Source: Aquipseudomonas alcaligenes NBRC 14159 (GTDB taxonomy: Bacteria; Pseudomonadota; Gammaproteobacteria; Pseudomonadales; Pseudomonadaceae). Taken from it: 64,000 nt of DNA. The stretch's first letter is position 1. Each line of letters opens with the position of its first letter. A model generated the notes under the pieces. That model was not told where the DNA came from. It saw nothing but the letters and a program-made list of their open reading frames with translations, and did not search any database. This document shows positions 17,114 through 26,467 of this stretch, one piece after another. The stretch spans positions 56,788-120,787 of the forward strand of contig NZ_BATI01000002.1 of assembly GCF_000467105.1 (NCBI RefSeq). The letters are read 5' to 3'. A program made the position numbers and the translations under genes.

Positions 17114-18625
17114 ATGGCCGCGCTCGACTACCTGCGCCGCTGCGCGCCGCTGCTGCTGATCGCCTTCTGCGGCCTGTGCCCGGCACAAACCCGCACGCTG
17201 CTGCATCACCAGCTCGAGGCCCTCGGCGAGCACCCGCAGCAGGCGCAGATCGCCGCCCTGCTGGCCACCCCGGCGCAAGGCCTGGACCCGACGCAGTTCG
17301 CCGTCGCCACACCGGGCGGGCGTGGCCGGGCCAGCCTGACCAGCCTGTTCTCCGCCCAGGCCGGCAGTTGGCCCTTCGAGCCCTTCGTCAGCAGCGGGCT
17401 GTTCCGCGTGATCGCCGACTACCAGGCGCACCACCCGCAGGCGCTGCTGCTGGACGACGGCAGCCTGAGCCTGGAGCAACTGGCCAAGGTGCTGAACGAC
17501 CCGCGCATCCTCAAGCCGCACAAGGACGGCTACCTGCTCAGCTACCCGCTGCTGATCGGCCCCAAGGGTGCGCTGCTGGTGGAGGACCAGCGCCTGTACC
17601 TGAACAGCCGCGCCGGCGCCGCGCTGATCAACCGCGGCCAGCTGGTACTGCGCCGGGCCCAGCTGCAGAGCTGGGCCGGCGAGCAGAGCCAGCTGGCGGC
17701 CAGGCCGTTCCGCCCCTTCATCATGGCCTGGGCCGGCAGCTTCACCCTGATCGAACAGTCGCAGCTGGCGCGCCTGGGCTACAACGCCCACCTGGCGCGC
17801 GGCCTGACCAGCCGGCGCAGCGCCCAGCAGCCAGCCGCCACGCCACCCGCGCGGGTGCTGATCCGCGCCAGTGAGCTGCGCGAGATGGCCAGCGGCGTGG
17901 AGCTGCACGACAGCCTGGCGCTGATCGAGGACTCGCAGTTCAGCGAGCTGCAGCAGTACGGCCTGGACCTTTCCGCCAGCCGGGTCGGCATCGCCCGCAA
18001 CCGGATCAGCGACGTACGCAACCACAGCGGCATTCGCCTGCGCGACGGCAGCGCCGGGCTGATCGCCGACAACCTGATCGGCAACATCGGCAAGTCCGCC
18101 ATCGAGGCGCAACTGCAGGGCGGCGCCCTGGCCCTGCAGAACAACCGCATCGGCGGCACCGGCGCCAGCGCCATCGTCCTCACCGGCAGCCCGCAGCAGC
18201 CGGCCGAGGGGCTGCTGGTGGCCGGCAACCTGATCGGCAACAGCCAGGGCAGCGGCATCGACGGCCAGCACATCGGCCGCGCCCTGATCGTCGACAACCG
18301 CATCAGCGGTAACCCGGAGTACGCCATTCGCATCCGCAACGAGCCGCCGCTGCCGGGCGAGATCAGCCTGCTCGGCAACCAGCTGGGCAATGTCGGCAAG
18401 GCAATGATCCACCTGCAGGGCGTCAACCGGCTGTTGCTCGGCGGCAACCACTACCTGGGCCTGGCCAGCCAGCAGCACATCCTCGACGGCGACCTGCTGC
18501 CGGTGCAGAGCCTGCTGCTGGAGACCACCCTCAAGCACGGCTGCGTGGCGCAGCTCGACCTGCTCGCCGAGCAGCAGCCAAGTGCGCCACTGCAGCGCGC
18601 GCCGCGTTGCGGGCAGAGTATCTAG
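17114..18625 (+). CDS. algG: AlgG-like beta-helix protein lacking the DPHD epimerase motif
   Basis: A 503-residue periplasmic right-handed beta-helix protein. N-terminal parts align well with mannuronan C5-epimerase AlgG (RPFRPFIMAWAGSFTLIEQS against the family FRPFLLAWGGTxTYI), and the C-terminal half has about eight parallel-beta-helix repeats with GN/DN-x-I. At the active site the family reads YGIDPHDRS; here the aligned segment is YGLDLSASR, so the catalytic His is Ser and the second Asp is Ala. The downstream Arg (GIRLRDGS) is kept. It may therefore be a structural member of the export complex without epimerase activity, leaving mannuronate-rich polymer. It is the last gene of the cluster, whereas algG normally follows algE. 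Confidence 0.78.
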   Translation: MAALDYLRRCAPLLLIAFCGLCPAQTRTLLHHQLEALGEHPQQAQIAALLATPAQGLDPTQFAVATPGGRGRASLTSLFSAQAGSWPFEPFVSSGLFRVIADYQAHHPQALLLDDGSLSLEQLAKVLNDPRILKPHKDGYLLSYPLLIGPKGALLVEDQRLYLNSRAGAALINRGQLVLRRAQLQSWAGEQSQLAARPFRPFIMAWAGSFTLIEQSQLARLGYNAHLARGLTSRRSAQQPAATPPARVLIRASELREMASGVELHDSLALIEDSQFSELQQYGLDLSASRVGIARNRISDVRNHSGIRLRDGSAGLIADNLIGNIGKSAIEAQLQGGALALQNNRIGGTGASAIVLTGSPQQPAEGLLVAGNLIGNSQGSGIDGQHIGRALIVDNRISGNPEYAIRIRNEPPLPGEISLLGNQLGNVGKAMIHLQGVNRLLLGGNHYLGLASQQHILDGDLLPVQSLLLETTLKHGCVAQLDLLAEQQPSAPLQRAPRCGQSI

Positions 18626-18634
18626 AGCGGCCTC

Positions 18635-18742
18635 CCCTCTCCCGCCGGGAGAGGGTGCCCGCAGGGCGGGTGAGGGTGGCAAGGGCCGCGAGTGGCTTGC
18701 AGATACCCTCACCCCGGCCCTCTCCCGGAGGGAAAGGGCGAT
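18635..18742. repeat. CCCTCTCCC/GGGAGAGGG palindromic repeat
   Basis: A 21-bp palindrome (18635-18655: CCCTCTCCCG, C, CGGGAGAGGG) is followed by a G-rich tail and, about 50 bp on, a partial inverted copy (CCCTCACCCC...CCCTCTCCCGG). It lies between the convergent algG and HAF genes and could serve as a bidirectional transcription end. The same core recurs at 46745, 61591 and 63952. Confidence 0.75.
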
Positions 18743-18751
18743 GGCTGCAGC

Positions 18752-19777
18752 CTACTCGTCCAGCACCGGCACCAGCAGCAACGCGTGCACCCGGCCGAAG
18801 ACATTGCGCCCCATCGCCACGATCACGCCCTGGTCGTTGATGCCGAGGCCGGCCTCGATGGTCCAGCCGCCGGGGTCGGGAATCAGGCCGTTGAGGTCCT
18901 GCATGCCCTCCTCCAGGCTCCAGACGAAGCCGACCGCGCCGCTGGCCGTGTCCGCCTGGCCGACCACGCGCACCTGCGCGTTGACGCACTTGGCATAGCT
19001 GTTGGCGCCGCCGAGGGTGCCGAGGTCCTGCAGGCCACCCGCGCTGGTCCAGACAAACGCATGCTCGGCCCCCGCCGCGCTGGCGTAGCCGACCACCGCG
19101 CCGCTGGCGCCAATGGCCTTGCCGTAGCTGTTGCCGCCGTCCAGGGTGCCGAGGTCCTGCAGGCCGAGGCTCGGGTCCCAGCGGAAGGCATGCGCGGCGC
19201 TGCCGACATGGCTGAAGCCGGCCACCTGGCCGGACTCGTTGATCCCGGTGGCGTAGCTGTTGCTGCTGGCGCTGCCGAGCACGCCGAGGTTCTGCATGCC
19301 CGCCGCTGCGCTCCAGCGGTAGGCGCGGTACTTGCCACTGGCGATCTGGCTGTAGCCGGCCACCTGCCCGGCATCGTTGATCTCGCGCGCATAGCTGTTG
19401 CCGCCACCGAGGGTGCCGAGCAGCTGGAAGCCGCCGTCCGCGCTCCACAGGAAGGCGCGGTCGACGCCGCCCTGCGGGCCATAGCCGACCACCTGGCGGC
19501 TGGCATTGATGCCATAGGCATAACTGGCGCTGCCGCCCAGGGTGCCGAGGTCCTGCATGCCGCCCTCGGCGGTCCAGATAAAGGCATGAGCACCGAGGCC
19601 GGCATAGCTGTAGCCGACCACATCGGCATTCTCGCTGAGCCCGTGCGGCACGCTGTAGGAGGTGGCGATCAGGCTGCCCAGATCGCTGAGTACGTAGAAC
19701 TGCGCCTGCGCCGGCAACGCCAGGCAGGCAAGCAGGCCGCCGGCGACGCAGCCGGCGCGAAGAGAAGGTTGCGACAT
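18752..19777 (-). CDS. Secreted HAF-repeat protein
   Basis: A 341-residue protein with a Sec signal peptide (ending LALPAQA). The mature part is about six tandem units of 45-50 residues, each with LGTLGG-x-SYA, an IN-x-x-GQVVGY segment and a terminal HAF-x-W, followed by a shortened last unit. This is the extracellular HAF-family repeat, predicted to fold as a beta-propeller or similar surface; function unknown. It has no LPXTG, autotransporter or C-terminal barrel signal, so it is probably periplasmic or released. The start used is the Met at 19777, with an alternative Met three codons earlier. Placed downstream of and convergent with the alginate operon, it could be an alginate-matrix protein, but this is only positional. 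Confidence 0.75.
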   Translation of the reverse strand: MSQPSLRAGCVAGGLLACLALPAQAQFYVLSDLGSLIATSYSVPHGLSENADVVGYSYAGLGAHAFIWTAEGGMQDLGTLGGSASYAYGINASRQVVGYGPQGGVDRAFLWSADGGFQLLGTLGGGNSYAREINDAGQVAGYSQIASGKYRAYRWSAAAGMQNLGVLGSASSNSYATGINESGQVAGFSHVGSAAHAFRWDPSLGLQDLGTLDGGNSYGKAIGASGAVVGYASAAGAEHAFVWTSAGGLQDLGTLGGANSYAKCVNAQVRVVGQADTASGAVGFVWSLEEGMQDLNGLIPDPGGWTIEAGLGINDQGVIVAMGRNVFGRVHALLLVPVLDE

Positions 19778-19929
19778 GTCACCCATACCCCGATGGCTGA
19801 AGGGATCGGCAGGAACGAGGCGACTGCGGGACGCGAAGAGGGATGTAGCGAGGGGCGCCACGTGAACGTGGTCTGCGCCTGAATGTGAACCGCCCGCCCG
19901 GCGCCGTCAAGCGCCGGCGGGCGTCCGTC

Positions 19930-21684
19930 TCACAGGGGCTGGGCGGGGGTGCTTGCAGCCGCCTGCTGAGCCACTTCGCTGTCCACCGGCTTGGGCCGGA
20001 TCAGGCTGAAGTCGATCAGGTTCTGCGGCTGCTGCGGATCGCCGATCAGCAGCGGGCGGGCCTTGAATTCGTTGCTCACCAGGCTGCGGCTGCGGTCGTG
20101 CTCGGCGAAGTCGAGGCCGGCCAGGTCGGCCCAGGTATGCACCAGGCTGGAGCTGCTGAAGGGGCGCGCCAAGGCCTGGGCGAAGTCACGGGGCTGCTGC
20201 GCCTGCCACTTCGGCGAATTCCACAGGAGGAAGGGAATGGTGTACATCGGGTCGGTCGGCGCCGCCTCGTTACGCCCCAGCACCTCGGCCTTGGGCGCGT
20301 CGAACACGGCCTCGCCGTGGTCGGCGAGGTAGAGCAGGAAGCCGTTGGGGTCGGTGGCGGCGAAGCGCTTGATCAGGCTGGAGACGACGAAGTCGTTGTA
20401 CAGCACCGCGTTGTCGTAGGCGTTGTAGGTCGGCAGCTGGTCCTCGCTGACATGCGCCGGCGCGCCGCTATGGTCGGTGAAGCGCTCGTACTCCGGCGGG
20501 TAGCGGTACTGGTAGCTCATGTGGGTGCCGAGCAGGTGAACCACGATGAACTTGCGCGGCGCGTCCTCGGCCAGCACCTTGGCGAACGGATCAAGCACGT
20601 CGCCATCGTACTGGCGGGCATTCTGCTCACGGTTGTTGTTCAGGTAGAACTGCTCGTCCGCCTGCTTGGAGAAGGTGGTGAGCATGGTGTTGCGCTTGGT
20701 GATGGTCTGCTGGTTGGTAATCCAGTAGGTCTTGTAGCCGGCCTGCTTCATCACGCTGACCAGCGACGGGGTATTCAGGTAGGCGTCCGGGTTCTCCTGG
20801 TCGGCGAACGTCAGTACCTGCTGCAGCGCCTCGATGGTGTAGGGCCGCGGGGTGACCGCGCCGGTGAACACCTGCAGCTGGTCGCGCAGCTGGTCCAGTT
20901 CCGGCGTGGTCTTGCGGCCATAGCCGTACAGGCTCATGCGCTGGCGGTTGGTCGACTCACCGATGACCAACACCAGGGTGGCCGGCTGGCCGGCATGAGC
21001 GTCGCGCAGGTCGGTCAGCGGCGCGATGCGCTGGCGGCCCTCCAGCAGCGCCTGCATGTTGGCCAGCTGAGAACGGTACTGGCGATAGCCGACCACCAGC
21101 TGCCAGGGCGTGGCCGGCTCGATGCGCGCCTCGAACTTCTCCAGCGCCACCGCGACATCGTCGTGCTTGCTGAACTGGCGGATCGCCGGGTAACCGATCG
21201 AGGCGAACAGGAAGAAGGCCGCGGCCAGCGCCGCCGCCGGGCGTGGCAGGTACACCGGACGTACCTGGCGCCAGAGCAGCCAGGCGCCCAGGCCGTAGGC
21301 GAAGAAGGCCGGCAGCATCCACCAGGCGAAATACTGCGCCAGATACTCGCTGCCTTCGCTGACGTTGGACTCGAAGAGAATGAAGATCACGCTCTGCGAG
21401 AACTCCTGGCCGTAGATCAGGAAGTAGCCGAAGCCGGCCAGCGAGCACAGCCACAGCGGCACGCCGATCAGCGCCGCGAGCATCCGCGCCCGCGCCGGGA
21501 ACAGCAGCAGCGGCACCAGCCACAGCAGGCTCAGCAGCAGCGACTGGCGCAGGCCGGAGAAACCCGCGCTGCCCGTGGCGTAGATCAACGCCTGGGTAAC
21601 GCCGGAGAAATACCAGAAGAACAGCAGGGTCCAACCCAGGCCGCGCCAGTCGACAGCGGCGCGGGCACGTTGTGCATCAGTCAT
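19930..21684 (-). CDS. Phosphoethanolamine transferase, EptA/CptA-type
   Basis: A 584-residue inner-membrane protein with five N-terminal helices (about residues 15-190) and a periplasmic sulfatase-fold domain. VIGESTNRQRMSLYGYG contains the catalytic Thr nucleophile, HLLGTHMSYQYRYP and LYLADHGEAVFD supply zinc ligands. It transfers phosphoethanolamine from phosphatidylethanolamine to lipid A or LPS core, altering charge and polymyxin resistance. Overall form is nearest to CptA-like enzymes; whether lipid A, core or another glycan is modified is not decided. It stands alone on the minus strand, with no PmrAB genes beside it. Confidence 0.85.
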   Translation of the reverse strand: MTDAQRARAAVDWRGLGWTLLFFWYFSGVTQALIYATGSAGFSGLRQSLLLSLLWLVPLLLFPARARMLAALIGVPLWLCSLAGFGYFLIYGQEFSQSVIFILFESNVSEGSEYLAQYFAWWMLPAFFAYGLGAWLLWRQVRPVYLPRPAAALAAAFFLFASIGYPAIRQFSKHDDVAVALEKFEARIEPATPWQLVVGYRQYRSQLANMQALLEGRQRIAPLTDLRDAHAGQPATLVLVIGESTNRQRMSLYGYGRKTTPELDQLRDQLQVFTGAVTPRPYTIEALQQVLTFADQENPDAYLNTPSLVSVMKQAGYKTYWITNQQTITKRNTMLTTFSKQADEQFYLNNNREQNARQYDGDVLDPFAKVLAEDAPRKFIVVHLLGTHMSYQYRYPPEYERFTDHSGAPAHVSEDQLPTYNAYDNAVLYNDFVVSSLIKRFAATDPNGFLLYLADHGEAVFDAPKAEVLGRNEAAPTDPMYTIPFLLWNSPKWQAQQPRDFAQALARPFSSSSLVHTWADLAGLDFAEHDRSRSLVSNEFKARPLLIGDPQQPQNLIDFSLIRPKPVDSEVAQQAAASTPAQPL

Positions 21685-21763
21685 CACAGCCCCAAGCGCT
21701 GGCGGGGAATCCGCCTTATCTCCCGAACTCTGCCAGGGGACCTGTGAAAACTTCGTCAACGCC

Positions 21764-23824
21764 TCACTGCAGATGGAAATGCGCGGTGTTCTGCGCCAGG
21801 CTGCGGCTGCCCTCGCCCAGCCGGTCGGCGACGCCATGCACCGCCTGCGCGCCCTGCAGCAGGCTGGCGGCGGCCTGGTCGACCTGCTGGATATTGCCGC
21901 TGACCTCCTCGGCGGTGGCCGCCTGCTGCTCCACGGCGGCCGCGATCTGGGTGAGCATGTCGCTGACGCGCTGCACGGCGCCGGCGATTTCACCGAGATG
22001 ATCGCCCAGCTCGGTGACCGCACCGGCATCGCCCTCGGCCTGGCTGCAGGCCGTCTGCATCAGCTCCACCGACTGCAGCACCACACGCTGCAGGGCCTCG
22101 ACCGTGGCACTGATCTCGCGGGTCGACTCCTGGGTGCGCTGCGACAGCGAGCGCACCTCGTCAGCCACCACGGCGAAGCCACGTCCGGCCTCGCCGGCCC
22201 GCGCCGCCTCGATGGCGGCATTCAGCGCGAGCAGGTTGGTCTGCTCGGCGATGCCCTTGATCACGTCCACCACGCGGTCGATCTGCTGCGCCTGCTGGCG
22301 CAGCTCGGCCAGCGCCGCCGCGGTATCGCCCAGGCGCGCGGTGAGCTGGCGCATGCTGGCAGTGGTCTGCTGGCTGCGCTGGTTGCTCTGTTCGGCAATC
22401 GCCAGGGTCTGGCCGGCATCCTGCGCGGCCAGCTCGCAGTTCTGCGCCACGCTCTGCGCGGTGGCCGCCATCTGCGTGGCGGCGGCGGCGATCTGGCTGA
22501 CCTGCTGCTGTTGCTGCTCCACCGCGCCAAGGGCGCGGCGTGCCTCGTCACTGAGCACCAGCACGGTATCGCCCAGTTCGGCGCTCTCGCGGTTGACCCC
22601 CTGCAGCGAATCGCGCAGCTGCGCCACCGCGTCGTTGAGGGCGGCGCCGATCAGCGCCAGCTCGTCCTTGCCATGCACCGTGACGTGGCGGCGCAGGTCG
22701 CCATCGCGCAGTGACTGCGCCAGCGAGGTGATGCGCCAGCTGCTGCCGCGGATCGATGCCTGCAGGCAGACCAGCGCGTAGAGCGCCAGCGCGACCAGCA
22801 GGCCAAAGGCCCCCAGGGTGAAGATCAGGGCACGCAGCGCCTTGCTGCGGTACTGCCCGAGGCGGGTGTCCAGGGCCTGCAGAGTGGCCTGCTGCAGTGC
22901 CTCGACATGCCCCAGCGCGCCATCCATGCCGCGCTCGAACTCGGCGGCCTTGAGGGTGATACCGGCGTCGCCGTACATCTGCTGATCGAGCTGCTTGAGC
23001 CAGGCATCCAGGCCGGCCAGGCTCTGCTGGTAGGCCTGCCCCCAACTCGCCAGGGAGGCCGGCAGCTCGCCCTGCAGGCGCTCGCCGAGCTTGCCCAGCT
23101 GCAGCCGCGACTCCCCGGCGGTGGCGCGGATCTCGCGCAGCTGCAGGCGGCTCTGCAGGCTGAACTGACCGGCGACCACCGCGCCCTGGCCGACACTGGC
23201 GAGCACGCCGAGGCGCTGCTGCAGACGCGGCGCGTCCTGGGTGGCCAGCTGCATGAGCAGATAGGTCTCCAGCCAGGGGTCGAGAATCAGGCCGCTGTCG
23301 GTGGCGATCTGCTCGCGCAGGGCGGCGAGGCGTTGCTGGGCCAGGGTGAAGCGGTCATAGGCATCCGGCCACCAGCCGACGCTGCCCAGCGCCTGCGCCC
23401 TCAGGCCGTCGCGCTCGCCCTGCAGGGCCTGCAGATCAGCCAGCACCTGCTTGCTGGCACCCTCGGCGGCCAGCACCTGCTGCAACGCCTGCAGCGCCTC
23501 GTCCAGTTCGCCATCGGCCTGCTGCAGGCGGCTGAAAGCGGCCTGCGTCTCGTCACTGGCCTGGCGATTGCGCTCGGTGGCCTTCCAGCGCGCCGTGAGG
23601 TTGCGCTGGCCCAGCAGCTGGCGCTCGACCCGGTCCAGCGCCTGCAGCTGCAGGACGCCGGAGCGCTCGTCGTCGACCACCCGGAGCTTGCCCAGGTAGT
23701 TGTCGCCGATCGACCAGGCGGCGTAGCAGAGTGGCAGAAGGAACAGCAGCGCCAGCAACTGGAACTTGCGGGCGAAACTGAACCGTTCCAGAGCGTTCAC
23801 ACCAGGCAGCAACAAGGCATTCAT
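21764..23824 (-). CDS. Methyl-accepting chemotaxis protein
   Basis: A 686-residue chemoreceptor. There are two membrane helices (about residues 20-40 and 330-355) around a roughly 290-residue mostly helical ligand domain that I cannot assign to a known sensor family. A HAMP domain follows ([11 protein letters not shown]), then the long signalling coiled coil with the hairpin tip [20 protein letters not shown] and adjacent adaptation regions. It has no C-terminal CheR-binding pentapeptide. The Met at 23824 is chosen because AGGAG sits just upstream; an in-frame Met 16 codons earlier lacks one. It probably signals through a CheA/CheW array encoded elsewhere. Confidence 0.88.
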   Translation of the reverse strand: MNALLLPGVNALERFSFARKFQLLALLFLLPLCYAAWSIGDNYLGKLRVVDDERSGVLQLQALDRVERQLLGQRNLTARWKATERNRQASDETQAAFSRLQQADGELDEALQALQQVLAAEGASKQVLADLQALQGERDGLRAQALGSVGWWPDAYDRFTLAQQRLAALREQIATDSGLILDPWLETYLLMQLATQDAPRLQQRLGVLASVGQGAVVAGQFSLQSRLQLREIRATAGESRLQLGKLGERLQGELPASLASWGQAYQQSLAGLDAWLKQLDQQMYGDAGITLKAAEFERGMDGALGHVEALQQATLQALDTRLGQYRSKALRALIFTLGAFGLLVALALYALVCLQASIRGSSWRITSLAQSLRDGDLRRHVTVHGKDELALIGAALNDAVAQLRDSLQGVNRESAELGDTVLVLSDEARRALGAVEQQQQQVSQIAAAATQMAATAQSVAQNCELAAQDAGQTLAIAEQSNQRSQQTTASMRQLTARLGDTAAALAELRQQAQQIDRVVDVIKGIAEQTNLLALNAAIEAARAGEAGRGFAVVADEVRSLSQRTQESTREISATVEALQRVVLQSVELMQTACSQAEGDAGAVTELGDHLGEIAGAVQRVSDMLTQIAAAVEQQAATAEEVSGNIQQVDQAAASLLQGAQAVHGVADRLGEGSRSLAQNTAHFHLQ

Positions 23825-24002
23825 CGTCGAACTCCTGAATCGGACGAAACCGCGAAACGCCTGGTACAGCAAATGCCGCGCCAGGCGCCCGCTGCGTCGA
23901 GGCTATGCGCTAGGTATCGGAAGCCTCGTCGACTTCATGAGCTAAACGATAGAAGCATTGCGCCATCCAGGTGCAGAAAGGCGCCATGCGGGCCTGCCGC
24001 GA

Positions 24003-25427
24003 TCACTCGGCGAACGGATCGCTGCCCTGGCGCAGGCTGTTGCTCAGCGCCTGGAAGCCCTGCAGCAGCAGCGCGTCGTCATGCGAGGCATTGCTGACGC
24101 TGGCGCGGACGAATTGCGGCACCGCCGCGCGCCCGACGGCAAAGGCCTCCGCCGTGGCGACCAGGTAATTCTTCAGTTTCAGCTCGGCCTCGACGTCCGA
24201 GGCCCGCCAGGGCTCGGGCACCTCGATCCAGAAATGCGGGCATTGCGGGTGCGTGCGATAGCTCAGGCCTTCCAGCAGCCCCTCGACCAGCTGTTTGCGC
24301 CGGCCGATCTCGATGATCTGCTGGCGTAGCAGCTTCTCCGCGACACTGCTCTCGATCCAGCCACTGGCCAGCTCCATCGCCAGCGGCGTGGCCATCCAGC
24401 AGCTGCCGCGCAGGGCGGCAGCGATGCGGCTGATCAGCGGCACCGGCGCATGCAGGTAGCCCACCCGCAACCCGGCGGCCACCGCCTTGCTCAGGCTGCC
24501 GATCAGCACGCTGCGCTCGGGGGCGTAGAAGCTCAGGGGCGGCGGACGGTCCTCGACCAGCACCGCATGCGCCTCGTCCTCGATGATCAGTAGGTTGTGC
24601 TCGCGACAGACGGCGACCAGCGCTTCGCGCCGCGCCACGGACAGCACGCCGGTGGTCGGGTTCTGCAGGGTCGGCGTGCAGTACAGGGCGGAAATGCGGT
24701 GCTGCCGGCACAGCTCGTCGAGCGCCGCCGGGATCAGCCCTTCCTCGTCCATCGCCGCACCGAGCAGCTTGATGCCGAGCATGCGCGCGGCGCTGATCAG
24801 GCCCGGATAGGTGAGCTGCTCGGTGACCAGGGTATCGCCGGCGCGCAGCAGGGCCATCAGGGTACAGAGCAGGCCGTGCTGGCCGCCGTTGACGCACAGC
24901 ACCTGCTCGGCCTGGGGGCGGAAGTCGCCGTGGGCCAGCCAGCGCGCACCAGCCTGGCGATAGCGCGGCAGGCCGGCGTCCGGCGTGTACAGGGTCATCT
25001 CGGCCAGCGTCTGCGGGTTGCGCGCCAGCTCCAGCAGGCTCTGCGCCAGCAGGCTGGTCTCGGCGCCGGGGATGTGCATGTTGCGGCTCATGTCGAACTG
25101 CTCGGGCCGCTCCTCGACGAAGTTGCTGAAGCCGATGTCGCGCTTGCGCTCCAGGTCGCGCTGGCGCACGAAAGTGCCATCGCCGACCCGCGCCACCACC
25201 AGCCCCATGCGCTCCAGCTCGGCATAGGCCCGGCTGACCGTGCCGATGGTTACCCCCAGGCGATCGGCCAGGCTGCGGTGCGGCGGCAGCTTGGCGCCGC
25301 CCTCGATGCTGCCATCGAGAATCCGCAGCTCCATGGCCTCAGCGAGGCGCTTGTACTTGGCGCCATGCCCCGAGCTTAACGCATCGCGCAGCATTGACAC
25401 CGTGTCAATAATTGGTTTGACAGCCAT
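24003..25427 (-). CDS. MocR-type GntR/aminotransferase regulator
   Basis: A 474-residue transcription factor fusing a GntR winged helix (about residues 25-95; SLADRLGVTIGTVSRAYAEL is the recognition region) to a class I aminotransferase-like domain. The PLP lysine is in LIGSLSKAVAAG, with IIEDEAHA supplying the cofactor Asp. MocR proteins sense amino acids or PLP adducts and commonly control a divergent gene set. Here the divergent partner is the EamA gene and its sulfur/cysteine cluster, so an aminoacyl ligand is plausible. A 17-bp perfect palindrome lies within its first codons, which suggests autoregulation. Start ATG at 25427. Confidence 0.9.
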   Translation of the reverse strand: MAVKPIIDTVSMLRDALSSGHGAKYKRLAEAMELRILDGSIEGGAKLPPHRSLADRLGVTIGTVSRAYAELERMGLVVARVGDGTFVRQRDLERKRDIGFSNFVEERPEQFDMSRNMHIPGAETSLLAQSLLELARNPQTLAEMTLYTPDAGLPRYRQAGARWLAHGDFRPQAEQVLCVNGGQHGLLCTLMALLRAGDTLVTEQLTYPGLISAARMLGIKLLGAAMDEEGLIPAALDELCRQHRISALYCTPTLQNPTTGVLSVARREALVAVCREHNLLIIEDEAHAVLVEDRPPPLSFYAPERSVLIGSLSKAVAAGLRVGYLHAPVPLISRIAAALRGSCWMATPLAMELASGWIESSVAEKLLRQQIIEIGRRKQLVEGLLEGLSYRTHPQCPHFWIEVPEPWRASDVEAELKLKNYLVATAEAFAVGRAAVPQFVRASVSNASHDDALLLQGFQALSNSLRQGSDPFAE

Positions 25428-25494
25428 TTTTCGTCCAAATAGCCTCATTGACCAGTATCAATGCCAATTGATCTCTGGATTTAAGGGGTCAATT
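25393..25494. promoter_or_regulatory. Operator cluster between mocR-like regulator and EamA cluster
   Basis: Repeated ATTGAC/GTCAAT half-sites occur here: a perfect palindrome ATTGACAC-C-GTGTCAAT (25393-25409), an interrupted palindrome ATTGA-N6-TCAAT (25447-25462), and a further GGTCAATT (25487-25494). They span the divergent start region between 25427 and 25519. MocR regulators bind repeated half-sites in divergent promoters, so these are the likely sites. Confidence 0.55.
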
Positions 25495-25518
25495 TTGTGA
25501 TCACGAAGGATTGTCATC

Positions 25519-26463
25519 ATGCCAATGTCCGCAGCAATTGCAAACACCGGAAAAGCCAGGGGGCAGTGGCTGGCCGCCCTGATCACCAGCCTGCTGTTCC
25601 TCACCGTGTGCCTGAGCTGGGGCACCACCTGGCTGGGCATCAAGATTGCCGTGGAAACCGTACCGCCGCTGACCGCCTCCGGCCTGCGCTTTCTCATCGC
25701 CTTCCCGCTGTTCCTCAGCTTCGCCCTGATCCGCGGTGACTCGATCTTCTTCCCGCGCAGCCACCTGGGCTTCTTCGTCTTCGTCACCCTGGGCTACTTC
25801 AGCCTGCCCTACTACCTGCTCAACTATGGCGAGACCCATGTCTCCTCCGGCCTCACCGCCCTGCTGTTCAGCTGCATGCCGGTGTTCATCCTGATCTTCT
25901 CCGCGCTGTTCCTGCGCGAGCGCATCTACCTGTCGCAGGTGGTGGGCATCGGCATCGGTTTCGCCAGCCTGTTCATGATCCTGCGCAGCCAGGGCCTGAG
26001 CCTGGCGCACGACGAATTCAGCGGCGTGCTGGCCATCCTCGCCGCTGCGGTGATGCATGCCCTGTGCTACGTGGTGACCAAGAAGCAGGGCGCCGAGATC
26101 AGCGTGATCACCTACAACACCCTGCCCATCGGCCTGGCCGGCATGATGCTGTGCCTGGTCGGCCTGGGCGTGGAGCAGCCGGACTTCGCCGCCATCAGCA
26201 CGCGCTCCTGGATGGCACTGACCTACCTCGGCCTGTGCGCCTCGGTCGGCGGCTTCATCGTCTACTTCTTCCTGCTCAAGCGCCTGAGCCCGGTGATCCT
26301 GTCCTTCGTCTTCATCATCTTCCCGGTATTCGCCGTGATCATCGGCTCCTGGTACGAGGGCCAGCCGATTTCCCGCGACCTGGCGCTGTACTCCGCGCTG
26401 CTGCTGGCCGGCTTCGCCATCACCAAGGTGCCGGTGGAAAAGCTCCTGGCGAAGCAGGTCTGA
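25519..26463 (+). CDS. EamA/DMT-family exporter
   Basis: A 314-residue membrane protein with ten predicted helices in two EamA repeats (about residues 20-150 and 165-305). The first repeat shows WGTTWLGIKIAVETVPP, the signature after helix 1. E. coli members of this family, such as EamA (YdeD), export O-acetylserine and cysteine. Given the downstream cysteine-forming enzymes, export of the cluster's product is the natural reading. AAGGA lies eight bases before the ATG. It is the first gene of a six-gene unit with gaps of 2-20 bp (4, 16, 9, 18 and 3 bp after it), controlled by the divergent MocR-like regulator. Confidence 0.85.
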   Translation: MPMSAAIANTGKARGQWLAALITSLLFLTVCLSWGTTWLGIKIAVETVPPLTASGLRFLIAFPLFLSFALIRGDSIFFPRSHLGFFVFVTLGYFSLPYYLLNYGETHVSSGLTALLFSCMPVFILIFSALFLRERIYLSQVVGIGIGFASLFMILRSQGLSLAHDEFSGVLAILAAAVMHALCYVVTKKQGAEISVITYNTLPIGLAGMMLCLVGLGVEQPDFAAISTRSWMALTYLGLCASVGGFIVYFFLLKRLSPVILSFVFIIFPVFAVIIGSWYEGQPISRDLALYSALLLAGFAITKVPVEKLLAKQV

Positions 26464-26467
26464 CGCG

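Noticed and set aside
19885..21747. Long plus-strand frame opposite the phosphoethanolamine transferase
   Set aside because: The minus strand carries a complete transferase with catalytic motifs; the plus frame is only its shadow.
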